From the NCBI RefSeq assembly GCF_000721175.1, contig NZ_JOEZ01000035.1, positions 62,001-126,000 on the forward strand: a stretch of DNA of 64,000 nt, read 5' to 3'. This DNA is from Streptomyces anulatus (GTDB taxonomy: Bacteria > Actinomycetota > Actinomycetes > Streptomycetales > Streptomycetaceae). Below the pieces are notes generated by a model. That model was not told where the DNA came from and searched no databases. It saw nothing but the letters and a program-made list of their open reading frames with translations. Shown here piece after piece: positions 19,359 to 28,018 of the stretch. The position numbers were made by a program, and so were the translations under genes. How positions within the stretch are numbered: the stretch's first letter is position 1; every line of letters begins with the position of its first letter.

Positions 19359-19407
19359 AGGAAAGTTTCCCAACACTGTTGACGGCAATTGGAAGGAACC
19401 TTTACTT
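19359..19407 (+). promoter_or_regulatory. Cellulase promoter with GGAAAGTTTCC palindrome
   Basis: GGAAA-G-TTTCC is a perfect palindrome at 19360-19370. It is followed by TTGACG (19379-19384) and TTACTT (19402-19407, 17-bp spacer). A weaker AAGG-AA-CCTT repeat sits at 19393-19402 between the hexamers. Placement directly upstream of and within the core promoter suggests a repressor or activator site for a polysaccharide-hydrolase gene. It is not the CebR 14-mer (TGGGAGCGCTCCCA). Confidence 0.5.
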
Positions 19408-19457
19408 TCAGTCCTGCCGACATGGCGCCTCCCACCCCCTCCGAAGGGAGCACCACC

Positions 19458-20552
19458 ATGCACCAGCGCACCAGTCCCCCCACCGGTTCCGCCCCCACGA
19501 CGGGCCGTCGCGGGATGGCCCGCAAGGCCCTGCTCGCCGCGTCCGCGCTCGGTGTCGTCACCGCACTCATGGCTCCGGTCCGGGCGGGCGCCGCACCGGC
19601 CCCCGCCGCTCCCACCGGCGCCTCCCCCTCCGCCGCCACGCCGCTCGCCGCCAACGGCCAGCTGTCCGTCTGCGGCCGTCAGCTCTGCAACGCCTCGGGC
19701 CGGGCGGTCGCCCTCAACGGGATGAGCACGCACGGCACCCAGTGGTACGCGCAGTGCGTCACCGACGGCTCGCTCGACGCCCTGGCCCAGGACTGGCGCG
19801 CCGACGTACTGCGCGTCTCCACCTACGTACAGGAGGGCGGGTACGAGACCGACCCGGCCGGATTCACCGCCCGTGCGCAGAAGTTCGTCGACGCGGCGCA
19901 CGCCCGCGGCATGTACGCGGTGATCGACTGGCACATGCTCTCCCCGGGCGACCCGAACGCGAACCTGTCGCGGGCGAAGACCTTCTTCACGGCGATGGCG
20001 AAGAAGTACAGGAACCACCCGGGTGTGCTCTACGAGATCGCCAACGAGCCCTCGGGGGTGAGCTGGTCGGGCATCAAGTCGTACGCCGAGCAGATCATCC
20101 CGGTGATCCGCGCCCAGGACCCCGACGCGGTGGTGCTGGTCGGGACCCGCGCCTGGTCCTCCTTCGGGGTGTCCGAGGGCTCCGACGAGTCGGAGGTCGT
20201 GAACAACCCCGTCCGCGCCTCGAACATCATGTACACCTTCCACTTCTACGCGGCCTCGCACCGCGAGGCGTACCTGAGCGCGCTCGACCGGGCCTCCGAC
20301 AGACTCCCCGTCTTCGTCACCGAGTTCGGAACGCAGAACTACGCGGGCGAGGGCGCGAACGACTTCACGATGTCGCAGCGCTACCTCGACCTGATGAAGC
20401 GCAAGAAGATCTCCTGGACCAACTGGAACTACTCCGACGACCACCGCTCCGGCGCCGTCTTCAGGACCGGCACCTGCAGCGGGAGCAACTGGACGGGGAC
20501 CGGGGTCCTGAAGGAGGCCGGGGTCTGGATCCGCGACCGCATCCGCCAGTGA
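19458..20552 (+). CDS. Secreted GH5 endoglucanase (cellulase)
   Basis: A 364-residue secreted glycoside hydrolase family 5 enzyme that cuts internal beta-1,4-glucan bonds. A signal peptide with an RRGMARK basic region and hydrophobic [17 protein letters not shown] precedes the AGA-A cleavage at about residue 42. The barrel has NEPS with the acid/base Glu197 and VTEFGT with nucleophile Glu289. There is no carbohydrate-binding module. I chose the ATG at 19458, which has AGGGAG at good spacing. An in-frame start at 19389 would put 23 residues before the signal peptide. The gene stands alone with its own regulated-looking promoter. Confidence 0.93.
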   Translation: MHQRTSPPTGSAPTTGRRGMARKALLAASALGVVTALMAPVRAGAAPAPAAPTGASPSAATPLAANGQLSVCGRQLCNASGRAVALNGMSTHGTQWYAQCVTDGSLDALAQDWRADVLRVSTYVQEGGYETDPAGFTARAQKFVDAAHARGMYAVIDWHMLSPGDPNANLSRAKTFFTAMAKKYRNHPGVLYEIANEPSGVSWSGIKSYAEQIIPVIRAQDPDAVVLVGTRAWSSFGVSEGSDESEVVNNPVRASNIMYTFHFYAASHREAYLSALDRASDRLPVFVTEFGTQNYAGEGANDFTMSQRYLDLMKRKKISWTNWNYSDDHRSGAVFRTGTCSGSNWTGTGVLKEAGVWIRDRIRQ

Positions 20553-20645
20553 CCCCGGCCCGCTCCCTTCACCGTCAGACCGGACGGCGGCGCGGGGAGG
20601 CGTCGGTGAGGACCGCCGGGGCCTGACCGGCCTCCCGCGCCGACA

Positions 20646-20786
20646 GGTTGACGCCGGCGGGACGATCTCGTCGATCCGGTCGAGAGCGTCCCGGCTCAGC
20701 CTCACCTCGTCGGCGCCGAGCCGGCTCTCCAGCTGCTCGAAGGTGCGCGGCCCGATGATCGCCGAGGTGACGGCCGGGTGCGTCAG
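20646..20786 (-). pseudogene. C-terminal remnant of an aldo/keto reductase
   Basis: The minus-strand peptide [21 protein letters not shown] followed by [22 protein letters not shown] matches the standard C-terminal end of aldo/keto reductases (hydrophobic [13 protein letters not shown] and the closing [11 protein letters not shown]). The TIM barrel that should precede it, about 270 residues, is absent, and the frame continues past the expected end without the usual tail. This is a decayed gene fragment. The flanking 20553-20645 and 20787-20980 show nothing I can assign. Confidence 0.75.
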
Positions 20787-20980
20787 TTTCGTGCCCGGCG
20801 GCGGAGCTCCCGAGAAAAGCTCTCCCGCGGGTTCGGAACTGGCCACGGTCCGCGGCCGGTCGGCGGGGTCGCGCAGCAGGGCCGGCGCCGGGCCGGAGCG
20901 GTTCGGCCTGTCCCGGGGAACGGTTGCCCCGAGGCGCAGACCGGAAGGGCTCCGGCGGCGTTTCGTCAGGAGGGGCGCGT

Positions 20981-21061
20981 TCAGGCCCGGTGACACGCCG
21001 CGGAGCACACGCGCTTCAGGTCGACATGACCTCCCGTCGTCAGGTATGCGGATCGCTGCAT
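20981..21061 (-). CDS. Cys-containing leader peptide (26 aa), orphaned
   Basis: A 26-residue peptide beginning [11 protein letters not shown] and ending [15 protein letters not shown]. The H-(V/I)-D-L-x-R-V...C..R ending is the hallmark of actinobacterial putative leader peptides that precede sulfur-assimilation or transport genes and are thought to sense cysteine by ribosome stalling. Two Cys codons lie near the end, as expected. Nothing intact lies downstream on the same strand, only the aldo/keto reductase tail, so its regulated gene seems to have been lost. The RBS is weak. Stretch 21062-21250 holds no other gene. Confidence 0.6.
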   Translation of the reverse strand: MQRSAYLTTGGHVDLKRVCSAACHRA

Positions 21062-21254
21062 GGCGCGCAACGGAGCCGCATGATGGACGGCGGTCTCAGC
21101 TCGACGTGTTGCCCGCTGTTGCCGCATGTGACAGGCGCATGACGGGCGCGCGAAGCAGGTCTGCGGCGGGCGTGCGAGCGGCCGGCGGCGGACCGCTCCG
21201 GGCGGGGAGACCTGCCCTCCATCCGGAAGATGCCGGGAATTAACCGATGATCCC

Positions 21255-21284
21255 TTGTCATGCCCCGTTCTACGCGCATAGCTT
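21255..21284 (+). promoter_or_regulatory. Nuclease promoter (TTGTCATGCCC type)
   Basis: TTGTCA (21255-21260) and ATAGCT or TAGCTT (21278-21284) lie 17-18 bp apart. The 11-mer TTGTCATGCCC is also the -35 region of the secreted amidase at 27898, so two extracellular-enzyme genes share an extended -35. Confidence 0.55.
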
Positions 21285-21321
21285 TTGCCCCTACTACTCA
21301 GTTCAGTTGGGGGCACCTCCC

Positions 21322-23754
21322 GTGCAGATATACAGATCCGGTTCCGTCCTGCTGACCGGCGCCGTCGCCGTCGCTCTCGCGGTGACCGCCCTGCCCGCCG
21401 CCCAGGCGGCCCCGTCCGCCACCGCCGTCATCTCCGAGGTGTACGGCGGCGGGGGCAATTCCGGCGCGACGCTGACCCGGGACTTCGTCGAGCTGGCCAA
21501 CGCCGGCTCCGCGCCCTTCGAGGTCGGCGGGCTCAGCGTCCAGTACCTGCCGGGCAGCCCGTCGGCCGGCTCGCAGTGGCAGGTCTCCGAGCTGTCCGGG
21601 GCGATCGCGCCCGGCGGGCGCTACCTGGTCGCCCAGGCCGCGGGCACCGGCGGCACGGTCGCGCTGCCCACCGCCGACTCCACCGGCACGGTCGCCATGG
21701 CGGCGGGCAGCGGCACCGTCGCCCTGGTCTCCGGGACGGCCCCGCTCACCTGCAAGTCGGCGGCGGACTGTGCGGCGGACACCCGGATCGTCGATCTGGT
21801 CGGTTACGGTTCCGCGGTCGTCCGGGAGGGCAGCGGCCCGGTCCCCGGCGCCTCGGCCACCGCGTCGGTCGCGCGGGGCACCTCGCTCGCCGACACCGAC
21901 GACAACGCCGCCGACCTCGCCGCGGGCGCCCCGAGCCCGGTCAACGCGAAGGGCGAGACGTCCGGCGGCGGGCAGGAGCCGGAGGAGCCCGGCCCCACCG
22001 AGCCCGGCGACGTACGGATCCACGACATCCAGGGCACCACCCGTATCTCCCCGCTCGACGGCGCGACGGTCACCGGCGTGCCGGGCGTCGTGACCGGCGT
22101 GCGCACCAGCGGCTCGCGCGGCTTCTGGATCCAGGACACCGCGCCCGACAGCGACCCGCGTACCAGCGAGGGCCTGTTCGTCTACACCGGCTCCACCGCC
22201 CCGGCCGTGGCGGTCGGGGACGCGGTCCTGGTCAGCGGGAAGGTCGCCGAGTACTACCCCGCCGCCGGCGCCCAGTCGCTCACCCAGATCACCGCACCGC
22301 GCACCACCGTGGTCTCCTCCGGCAACGCGCTGCCCGCCCCGGTCGTCCTCGACGCCCGCTCGGTGCCCGGCCGCTACGTGCCCTCGGCGGACGGCGGGGC
22401 GATCGACGCGCTGCCCCTGAACCCGTCCCGCTACGCACTGGACCTGTACGAGGCCCTGGAGGGCTCCCTGGTCCGGATCGCCGACACCCGCGTGACCGGG
22501 GCGACGACCGCGTACGACGAGATCTGGGTGACCGTGAAGCCCCGGGAGAACCGCACCCGGCGCGGCGGCACGGTCTACGCCTCGTACGAGGACCAGAACA
22601 CCGGCCGGCTCAAGGTGATGTCGCTGGACCCGGCGCGTCCGGTGCCGACCGCGAACGTCGGCGACGTCCTCACGGGCCGCACCACCGGTGTGCTCGACTA
22701 CGCCTCCTACGGCGGCTACAACGTGCAGGCCACCGAGCTGGGCACGATCGTCGACAAGAAGCTGCGGCGCGAGGTGACCCGCAAGCAGAAGAAGGACGAG
22801 CTGGCGGTCGCCACGTACAACGTGGAGAACCTCGACGCGGGCGACGACCAGACCAAGTTCGACACCCTGGCCGAGGGCGTCGCGGTCAACCTCTCCTCCC
22901 CCGACATCGTCTCGCTGGAGGAGATCCAGGACGACAACGGTGCGGTGAACGACGGCACGACGGGCTCCGAGGCCACACTGAAGCGGTTCACGGACGCGAT
23001 CGTCGCGCAGGGCGGGCCGCGCTACGCCTGGCGCTACATCGCCCCCGAGAACAACAGGGACGGCGGTCAGCCCGGCGGCAACATCCGCAACGTCTTCCTC
23101 TTCAACCCGGAGCGGGTCTCCTTCACCGACCGCGCGGGCGGCGACGCCACCACGCCGGTGCGTGCCGTGGACACGTGGAAGGGCGTGAAGCTCTCCGCGT
23201 CCCCGGCCCGGATCAACCCGGTGAGCCCCGCGTGGGACAACAGCCGCAAGCCACTGGTGGGCGAGTTCGTCTTCCGGGGCGAGCCGGTCTTCGTCATCGG
23301 CAACCACTTCGCGTCCAAGGGCGGCGACCAGCCGCTGCACGGCCGCTATCAGGAGCCGACGCGGTCCTCGGAGACGCAGCGGATCCAGCAGGCCACGGAG
23401 GTCAACACCTTCGTCGCCTCGCTGCTGAAGGCGGACAGGTCGGCGCACGTCGTCACGCTCGGGGACATCAACGACTTCGAGTTCTCCGCGACGATGAAGG
23501 CCCTGACCAAGGGCAAGGTGCTCAAGCCGCTGATCACGACGCTGCCCGCGTCGGAGCGGTACAGCTATGTCTACGACGGCAACTCGCAGACGCTGGACCA
23601 CATCCTGACGAGCCCCGGCATCCGGCGCCTCGACTACGACGTGGTGCACATCAACGCCGAGTTCGCGGACCAGGCGAGCGACCACGACCCGCAGGTGGTA
23701 CGGATCAAGGTCAGGGGCTCGCACGGCCACGGGCACGGAGAGCCTCTCGGGTGA
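21322..23754 (+). CDS. Secreted endonuclease/exonuclease/phosphatase with lamin-tail domain (ExeM/NucH-like)
   Basis: An 810-residue secreted nuclease. GTG 21322 gives a clean signal peptide ending AQA-APSA at about residue 30. Domains in order are a lamin-tail domain (VISEVYGGGGNSGATLTRDFVELAN, about 37-180), an OB-like region (IHDIQGTTRISPLDGATV...VSGKVAEYYP), and the EEP catalytic domain from about 510 (ATYNVENLD, SLEEIQDDNG metal Glu, GNHFASKGGD, LGDINDF, and a terminal SDHDPQVVRI His). All catalytic EEP residues appear present, so extracellular DNA degradation is likely. An in-frame ATG at 21247 would lie upstream of the promoter elements. A Gly/His-rich tail ends the protein. Confidence 0.9.
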   Translation: MQIYRSGSVLLTGAVAVALAVTALPAAQAAPSATAVISEVYGGGGNSGATLTRDFVELANAGSAPFEVGGLSVQYLPGSPSAGSQWQVSELSGAIAPGGRYLVAQAAGTGGTVALPTADSTGTVAMAAGSGTVALVSGTAPLTCKSAADCAADTRIVDLVGYGSAVVREGSGPVPGASATASVARGTSLADTDDNAADLAAGAPSPVNAKGETSGGGQEPEEPGPTEPGDVRIHDIQGTTRISPLDGATVTGVPGVVTGVRTSGSRGFWIQDTAPDSDPRTSEGLFVYTGSTAPAVAVGDAVLVSGKVAEYYPAAGAQSLTQITAPRTTVVSSGNALPAPVVLDARSVPGRYVPSADGGAIDALPLNPSRYALDLYEALEGSLVRIADTRVTGATTAYDEIWVTVKPRENRTRRGGTVYASYEDQNTGRLKVMSLDPARPVPTANVGDVLTGRTTGVLDYASYGGYNVQATELGTIVDKKLRREVTRKQKKDELAVATYNVENLDAGDDQTKFDTLAEGVAVNLSSPDIVSLEEIQDDNGAVNDGTTGSEATLKRFTDAIVAQGGPRYAWRYIAPENNRDGGQPGGNIRNVFLFNPERVSFTDRAGGDATTPVRAVDTWKGVKLSASPARINPVSPAWDNSRKPLVGEFVFRGEPVFVIGNHFASKGGDQPLHGRYQEPTRSSETQRIQQATEVNTFVASLLKADRSAHVVTLGDINDFEFSATMKALTKGKVLKPLITTLPASERYSYVYDGNSQTLDHILTSPGIRRLDYDVVHINAEFADQASDHDPQVVRIKVRGSHGHGHGEPLG

Positions 23755-23795
23755 CCCCTGATCGGGCGGCCACCCGACAGGCTTTGAGGCCGGGA

Positions 23796-23836
23796 CCCGG
23801 TGGGCCGGACCGGACGTTCAGGTCCGGCCCACCGGG
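23796..23836. terminator. Bidirectional terminator between nuclease and hydrolase
   Basis: A perfect 16-bp stem (23796-23811 with 23821-23836) and 9-nt loop. It serves the nuclease on + and includes the last codons of the convergent hydrolase on -. Confidence 0.75.
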
Positions 23837-24717
23837 GCGCCCGCCTGGCGCGGCAGCGTGACCGCGCCGGCCACCGGCTCCCGCTCGGTGAAGAACCGGG
23901 AGACCAGCGAGGCCACCTCGTCCGCCCGCTCCAGGACCACCCAGTGGTCGGACTCCTCGACCGTCAGGAACCGGCTGTCCTCGATCGTCGCGGCGAACTC
24001 CCGCTGCCGCGCGGGCGAGGTCACCGTGTCGTGCTCCCCGGCGAAGACCAGCGCCGGTACGCCGGTGAGACCGCCGGAGAAGTCGGGCCGGTCGGCCAGC
24101 GCCCGGTAGAGGGAGTCCGCCGCGTGCGGCGAGCGGGTGAGCGCGTGCAGGAACGAGCGCCGGACATAGCGGCGGGCCAACTCACGTCGGTGTACGGGCC
24201 GTTCGGGATCCAGGCACATCAGCGCGTCCGCCGCCGTCGCGGCGAACCCCTCACGGTCCCCGGCGGCCAACTGCTCCCGGGCCCGCTCCCAGCAGGCGAC
24301 CTGGGCGTCGTCGATGTGGACCGGGACGCCGCCGAGGGCCAGGCGCGCCACCCGCTCCCGGTGGCGGCGGGCGAAGCCGAAGGCGATGGCGGTGCCGTAG
24401 GAGAAGCCGAAGACGTTGAGCCGGGGGGCGCCGAGGTCGTCGGCGATGCCGAGGACGGCCCGGCGCAGCAGATCGGCGCTGGGTCCTGGCGGGAGCGGGT
24501 CGGCGCTGCCCATGCCGGGCAGGTCGGCGGTGACGACGTCGGTGGCCGGCCCCAGGTGGTCGTCCATCTGGGGCCAGCCGAACATGCCCTGGAGCGCGCC
24601 GCCGAGAACGAGCGTCGGTTCGGTGGCGGGGGCGCCGCCGGAGCAGGAGTGTGGCAGGACGCGGTAGCTGTAGCGCACTTCGTCGACCGACAGGGTCCGG
24701 ATGATCTCCTCGGGCAT
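23818..24717 (-). CDS. Alpha/beta hydrolase
   Basis: A 299-residue alpha/beta-fold hydrolase. The nucleophile elbow GFSYG (about residue 106), oxyanion-side LGGALQGMFGWPQ, an acid Asp in FAGEHDTVT and His in ESDHWVV complete a Ser-Asp-His triad. It lies 22 bp after the ketosynthase on the same strand and is third in the ACP-KS-hydrolase operon. A thioesterase-like role in releasing or editing an ACP-bound acyl chain is therefore plausible (inference). The overall sequence resembles proline-iminopeptidase-like hydrolases, so a separate role is possible. Confidence 0.85.
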   Translation of the reverse strand: MPEEIIRTLSVDEVRYSYRVLPHSCSGGAPATEPTLVLGGALQGMFGWPQMDDHLGPATDVVTADLPGMGSADPLPPGPSADLLRRAVLGIADDLGAPRLNVFGFSYGTAIAFGFARRHRERVARLALGGVPVHIDDAQVACWERAREQLAAGDREGFAATAADALMCLDPERPVHRRELARRYVRRSFLHALTRSPHAADSLYRALADRPDFSGGLTGVPALVFAGEHDTVTSPARQREFAATIEDSRFLTVEESDHWVVLERADEVASLVSRFFTEREPVAGAVTLPRQAGAPVGRT

Positions 24718-24739
24718 GAACTCCTGCGTTCCCTTCCGC

Positions 24740-26005
24740 TCAGGCCCTGGTGAGGACGAGTGCCGCGTTGTGGCCGCCGAAGCCCAGCGAGGTCTTGACG
24801 GCGCAGTCGAAGGAGGCGCCGCGGGCTTCCTTGGCCACCACGTCGATCGGGATCCGCGGGTCTGGTGTGTCCAGGTTGACGGTGGGCGGGACCAGTTGGT
24901 GCTGGAGGGCGAGCACGGTGAGCGCGGTCTCGATGCCGCCCGCCGCGCCGAGGGTGTGGCCGGTCATCGCCTTGGTGGAGGTCACCAGGGGGCTCTCGCC
25001 GAGGACCCGGCGGAGCATGGTCGCCTCGATCAGGTCGTTGGAGAGCGTCGAGGTGCCGTGCGCGTTGACGTGCCCGACGTCGGCCGGGGAGAGGTCCGCG
25101 TCGGCGAGCGCGGTGCGCAGGGCGCGTTCGATGCCGAGGCCCTCGGGGTCCGGGGCGACGGCGGAGTGGGCGTCGCTGGAGGCTCCGTAGCCGCTCACGT
25201 GGGCGCGGACGGCGGCGCCCCGGGCGCGGGCGTGCTCCGGGTGTTCCAGGACCACGAGCCCGGCACCCTCGCCGACGACGAAGCCGTCGCGGTGGGTGTC
25301 GAAGGGGCGGCAGGCGGCCGAGGGGTCCTCGCGGCGGGTGGAGACGGCCTTGAGGCTGCAGGCGCTGGCGATCAGGAGGCGGGTGCAAGTGGATTCGGCG
25401 CCGCCCGCGATGACGATGTCGCAGGCCCCGGAGCGGAGCATCTGGTGCGCGGTGCCGATGGCGACCGTACCGGAGGAGCAGGCGGTGGAGACGGCCTGGC
25501 TGGGCCCGTGGACGCCGAGGTCCAGGCTGACGCTGCTGGCCGCGCCGTTGACGACGCTGAGCGGGGCAAGCTTCGGGGAGACCCGGCGGGGGCCGCGCCC
25601 GGCGAGAGCGGCGTGCTGTTCGTCGTAGAAGGGCAGCCCGCCGTGGGCGGAGCCGATGACGATGCCGACGCGGCCGCTGTCCCAGACCGACGGGTCTAGT
25701 CCGGCGTCGGCGACGGCCTCGCGGGCGGCGATGACGGCGAGCTGGGAGAAGCGGTCCATCAGCCGCTGGGTGGCCACCCCGAGGACGGCCCCCGGGTCGC
25801 AGTCGGTGACGGAGTAGAAGAAGTCGCAGGGCAGGTCGGCCAGTTCGGGCCGGGGGGCGGCGGACGGCACGAGGCCCTCGGTGACACCGTGCCAGGCGGC
25901 GTCCGCTCCCGTACCGGCCGCGGTGACCAGGCCGACGCCGGTGACGGCGGCGGCGAACGGGGCGAGCGGCGCCCGGCGGTAGGGCGGTGCGGTGGCCGCG
26001 TTCAT
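24740..26005 (-). CDS. Beta-ketoacyl-ACP synthase (KAS II/type II PKS KS-alpha-like)
   Basis: A 421-residue condensing enzyme. The Cys-His-His triad is intact: VSTACSSGT, VNAHGTSTLSND and STKAMTGHTLGAAGG, with C-terminal GFGGHNAA. The nearest classes are FabF and aromatic-PKS ketosynthases. There is no chain-length factor, ketoreductase or malonyl transferase nearby, so those would have to come from primary metabolism. The ATG at 26005 overlaps the ACP stop (ATGA), giving tight coupling to its own carrier protein. The product is unknown. Confidence 0.92.
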   Translation of the reverse strand: MNAATAPPYRRAPLAPFAAAVTGVGLVTAAGTGADAAWHGVTEGLVPSAAPRPELADLPCDFFYSVTDCDPGAVLGVATQRLMDRFSQLAVIAAREAVADAGLDPSVWDSGRVGIVIGSAHGGLPFYDEQHAALAGRGPRRVSPKLAPLSVVNGAASSVSLDLGVHGPSQAVSTACSSGTVAIGTAHQMLRSGACDIVIAGGAESTCTRLLIASACSLKAVSTRREDPSAACRPFDTHRDGFVVGEGAGLVVLEHPEHARARGAAVRAHVSGYGASSDAHSAVAPDPEGLGIERALRTALADADLSPADVGHVNAHGTSTLSNDLIEATMLRRVLGESPLVTSTKAMTGHTLGAAGGIETALTVLALQHQLVPPTVNLDTPDPRIPIDVVAKEARGASFDCAVKTSLGFGGHNAALVLTRA

Positions 26006-26235
26006 GCGGAGACCTTCCCGTGGACGGCCTCGACGAGGCGGCCCACGGTGTCCCGCGAGGTGAGGGCGACGTCCTCCAGGTCCACGTCCAGCCGGTCCTC
26101 GATGAGCAGCCGCAGCTCCTCCAGCGCGAGGGAGTCCAGCCGCAGCCGGTGCAGCGGCACATCGGGGCGGATGGCCCCGGGGTCGGTTCCGAACTTCGCT
26201 ACCAGCAGGGCGCTGATCTCTTCCGAAGTGCTCAT
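26002..26235 (-). CDS. Acyl carrier protein
   Basis: A 77-residue acidic four-helix carrier protein. The phosphopantetheine-attachment serine is in LRLDSLALEEL (Ser at about residue 35). It lacks the usual DSL-(D/E)-x-V form exactly but keeps DSLxxxEL. It is the first gene of the operon and coupled to the ketosynthase by ATGA overlap. A TATAAA-like -10 lies at 26331-26336 on the minus strand, about 95 bp upstream, as a possible promoter. The dedicated ACP argues that this operon makes its own acyl product rather than serving bulk fatty-acid synthesis. Confidence 0.88.
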   Translation of the reverse strand: MSTSEEISALLVAKFGTDPGAIRPDVPLHRLRLDSLALEELRLLIEDRLDVDLEDVALTSRDTVGRLVEAVHGKVSA

Positions 26236-26478
26236 TGGCGCTCCTGGGATCGGTGACGCGGTGACGCCGGCCGCGTGAGGGGAGGGAGGGGAGGGGCCAT
26301 CGGGGGACGCCGGCTGCTCCGGAAGGACCCTTTATACGCCTTCGCGGGCGGGTTCCCGGTCCGCGTTCCCCCGTGCGGTGGGAGGGGTGTCCAGGTGTAC
26401 GAATCCGAGGCGCGGCGCGGGTGGATGCCAGGATGGGGGCGGAGCCCGTACGGGACGGCACGAGAGAAGGAGAAACCC

Positions 26479-26925
26479 ATGACGGCCGAGCAGGACGGCA
26501 ACGCGGAGGTCGCGCTGAGCCCCGCCGACTGGGTGGCCCGGCAGGCCGAGCTCTACGAGTCCTCCGGCGGCACGAAGGGCACGACGCAGCTCGGTGTGCC
26601 GTGTCTGCTGATGGACTACGTGGGGCGGCGCAGCGGGACGGTGCGGCGCACGGTGCTGATGTACGGGCGGGACGGCGAGGACTACCTGATCGTGGCCTCC
26701 AACGGCGGCTCGGACCGGCCGCCGTTGTGGTACCTGAACCTTCAGGCGAACCCGGAGGTCGAACTCCGGGTGAACACCGAGCGGTTCGGGGCGGTCGCGG
26801 CGACGCTGCCGGCCGAGGAGAAGGCGCGGGTCTGGCCGGGTCTGGTGGAGTTGTTCCCGCGCTACGGGCAGTATCAGGCGGGCACCGAGCGGGACATCCC
26901 GGTCGTCCGGCTGACGCGGCGCTGA
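26479..26925 (+). CDS. F420-dependent nitroreductase/quinone reductase family (DDN-like)
   Basis: A 148-residue split-barrel protein of the deazaflavin-dependent nitroreductase family. Typical words are LLMDYVGRRSGTVRRTVLMYG, YLIVASNGGSDRPPLWYLNLQANPEVEL and WPGLVELFPRYGQYQ. Members use cofactor F420 to reduce quinones or nitro compounds. The ATG at 26479 follows GAAGGAG. It is divergent from the ACP operon and upstream of a flavin nitroreductase on the same strand (gap 112 bp), but with no proven link. Confidence 0.88.
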   Translation: MTAEQDGNAEVALSPADWVARQAELYESSGGTKGTTQLGVPCLLMDYVGRRSGTVRRTVLMYGRDGEDYLIVASNGGSDRPPLWYLNLQANPEVELRVNTERFGAVAATLPAEEKARVWPGLVELFPRYGQYQAGTERDIPVVRLTRR

Positions 26926-27037
26926 GGCGCCGGCGGGGTGACGCCGGGCCCCGGAAGGGCGGCTGTGAAGAGGCCACCCGGACCGGCCGCCGGGGGGCCC
27001 TTATGGTGTGCCGGTCCGAACCGTAAACTCCGCGATC

Positions 27038-27769
27038 ATGACCATGGAAACGGTTCAGGCCGACCCCTCCGCCCTCGGCGGCCCCGCTCTCTTCGACACC
27101 ATGTCCACGATGCGCGCCATGCGCCGCCTCAAGCCGGACCCGGTGCCGGACGAGACGGTCGAGCAGCTGATACAGGCCGCCGTCTGGGGACCCAGCGGCG
27201 GCAACATGCAGTGTTACGAGTACGTGGTGGTCACCGACCGCCAGGTGATGGCGCGGCTCGCCCCGCTGTGGAAGCGATGCGTGGACGCGTATCTGGCGAC
27301 GACCGGGAAGTACGCCCCCGAGGGCATGGACGAGGCGGCGTACGGCCGGATGGTCGCGGCGATCGAGCATCAGCGCGACCACTTCGCCGACACCCCGGTG
27401 CTGATCGTGCCGTGCTACCGGTTCCCGGAGCCCCGCCTGGACGAGGAGGGTCTCGCGGCCTCGGCGCGGGCGCTCGGCCCGGCGGGCACGCAGCACATGA
27501 TGGACACGCAGACACGCTTCCAGGCGCTGGCCGAGGGCTCCTGCGTCTATCCGGGGGTGCAGAACCTGCTGCTCGCGGCCCGGGGGCTGGGGCTCGCGGC
27601 GAACATCACCATCTGGCATCTGATGCTGGAGCAGGAGTGGAAGCGGGAGCTGGGCATCCCGGAGGACATGGCGACGTTCGCCGCCGTCCCGGTGGGGTGG
27701 CCCGCGGGCAACTTCGGTCCCGTCCGGCGGCGGCCGGTGGCGGACGTCATCCACCGCGACCGCTGGTAG
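27038..27769 (+). CDS. FMN-dependent nitroreductase family protein
   Basis: A 243-residue nitroreductase-fold oxidoreductase. The N-terminal MSTMRAMRRLKPDPVPDETV block with FMN-binding Arg residues, AAVWGPSGGNMQ, and the C-terminal AARGLGLAANITIW motif are characteristic. The natural substrate is unknown. Starts at 27038 (ATG ACC ATG) or 27044 are possible, and a GTG at 27008 is less likely. A hairpin terminator follows at 27800-27830. Confidence 0.86.
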   Translation: MTMETVQADPSALGGPALFDTMSTMRAMRRLKPDPVPDETVEQLIQAAVWGPSGGNMQCYEYVVVTDRQVMARLAPLWKRCVDAYLATTGKYAPEGMDEAAYGRMVAAIEHQRDHFADTPVLIVPCYRFPEPRLDEEGLAASARALGPAGTQHMMDTQTRFQALAEGSCVYPGVQNLLLAARGLGLAANITIWHLMLEQEWKRELGIPEDMATFAAVPVGWPAGNFGPVRRRPVADVIHRDRW

Positions 27770-27799
27770 CCGAGGCCTCGTCAACCGGCGCGGACTCCC

Positions 27800-27830
27800 C
27801 TGCCGGGTGATGTTCACCGTCACCCGGCAG
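27800..27830 (+). terminator. Nitroreductase terminator hairpin
   Basis: CTGCCGGGTGA (27800-27810) pairs perfectly with 27820-27830 over a 9-nt loop, 31 nt after the stop. Nearly the same arms recur at 34686-34721. Confidence 0.7.
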
Positions 27831-27897
27831 GCTCAGCGGAACCGCCAACTCTGTTGATTTTGCGTGAAGTTGCCAACGCACCCCTCGGCGCGCAACG

Positions 27898-27926
27898 TTG
27901 TCATGCCCACCTCATCTGGTTAGTCT
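27898..27926 (+). promoter_or_regulatory. Amidase promoter (TTGTCATGCCC type)
   Basis: TTGTCA (27898-27903) and TAGTCT (27921-27926) lie 17 bp apart. The extended -35 TTGTCATGCCC is identical to that of the secreted nuclease at 21255. Confidence 0.55.
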
Positions 27927-28018
27927 TGCGGTGCTCCACGCCCCTCTGGCCGATCCCGGCCCGAGGGCTTTTCTCTTCCTTCCCGCCACAGATTTCCCGC
28001 CACAGAGCAGGAGCCCTC

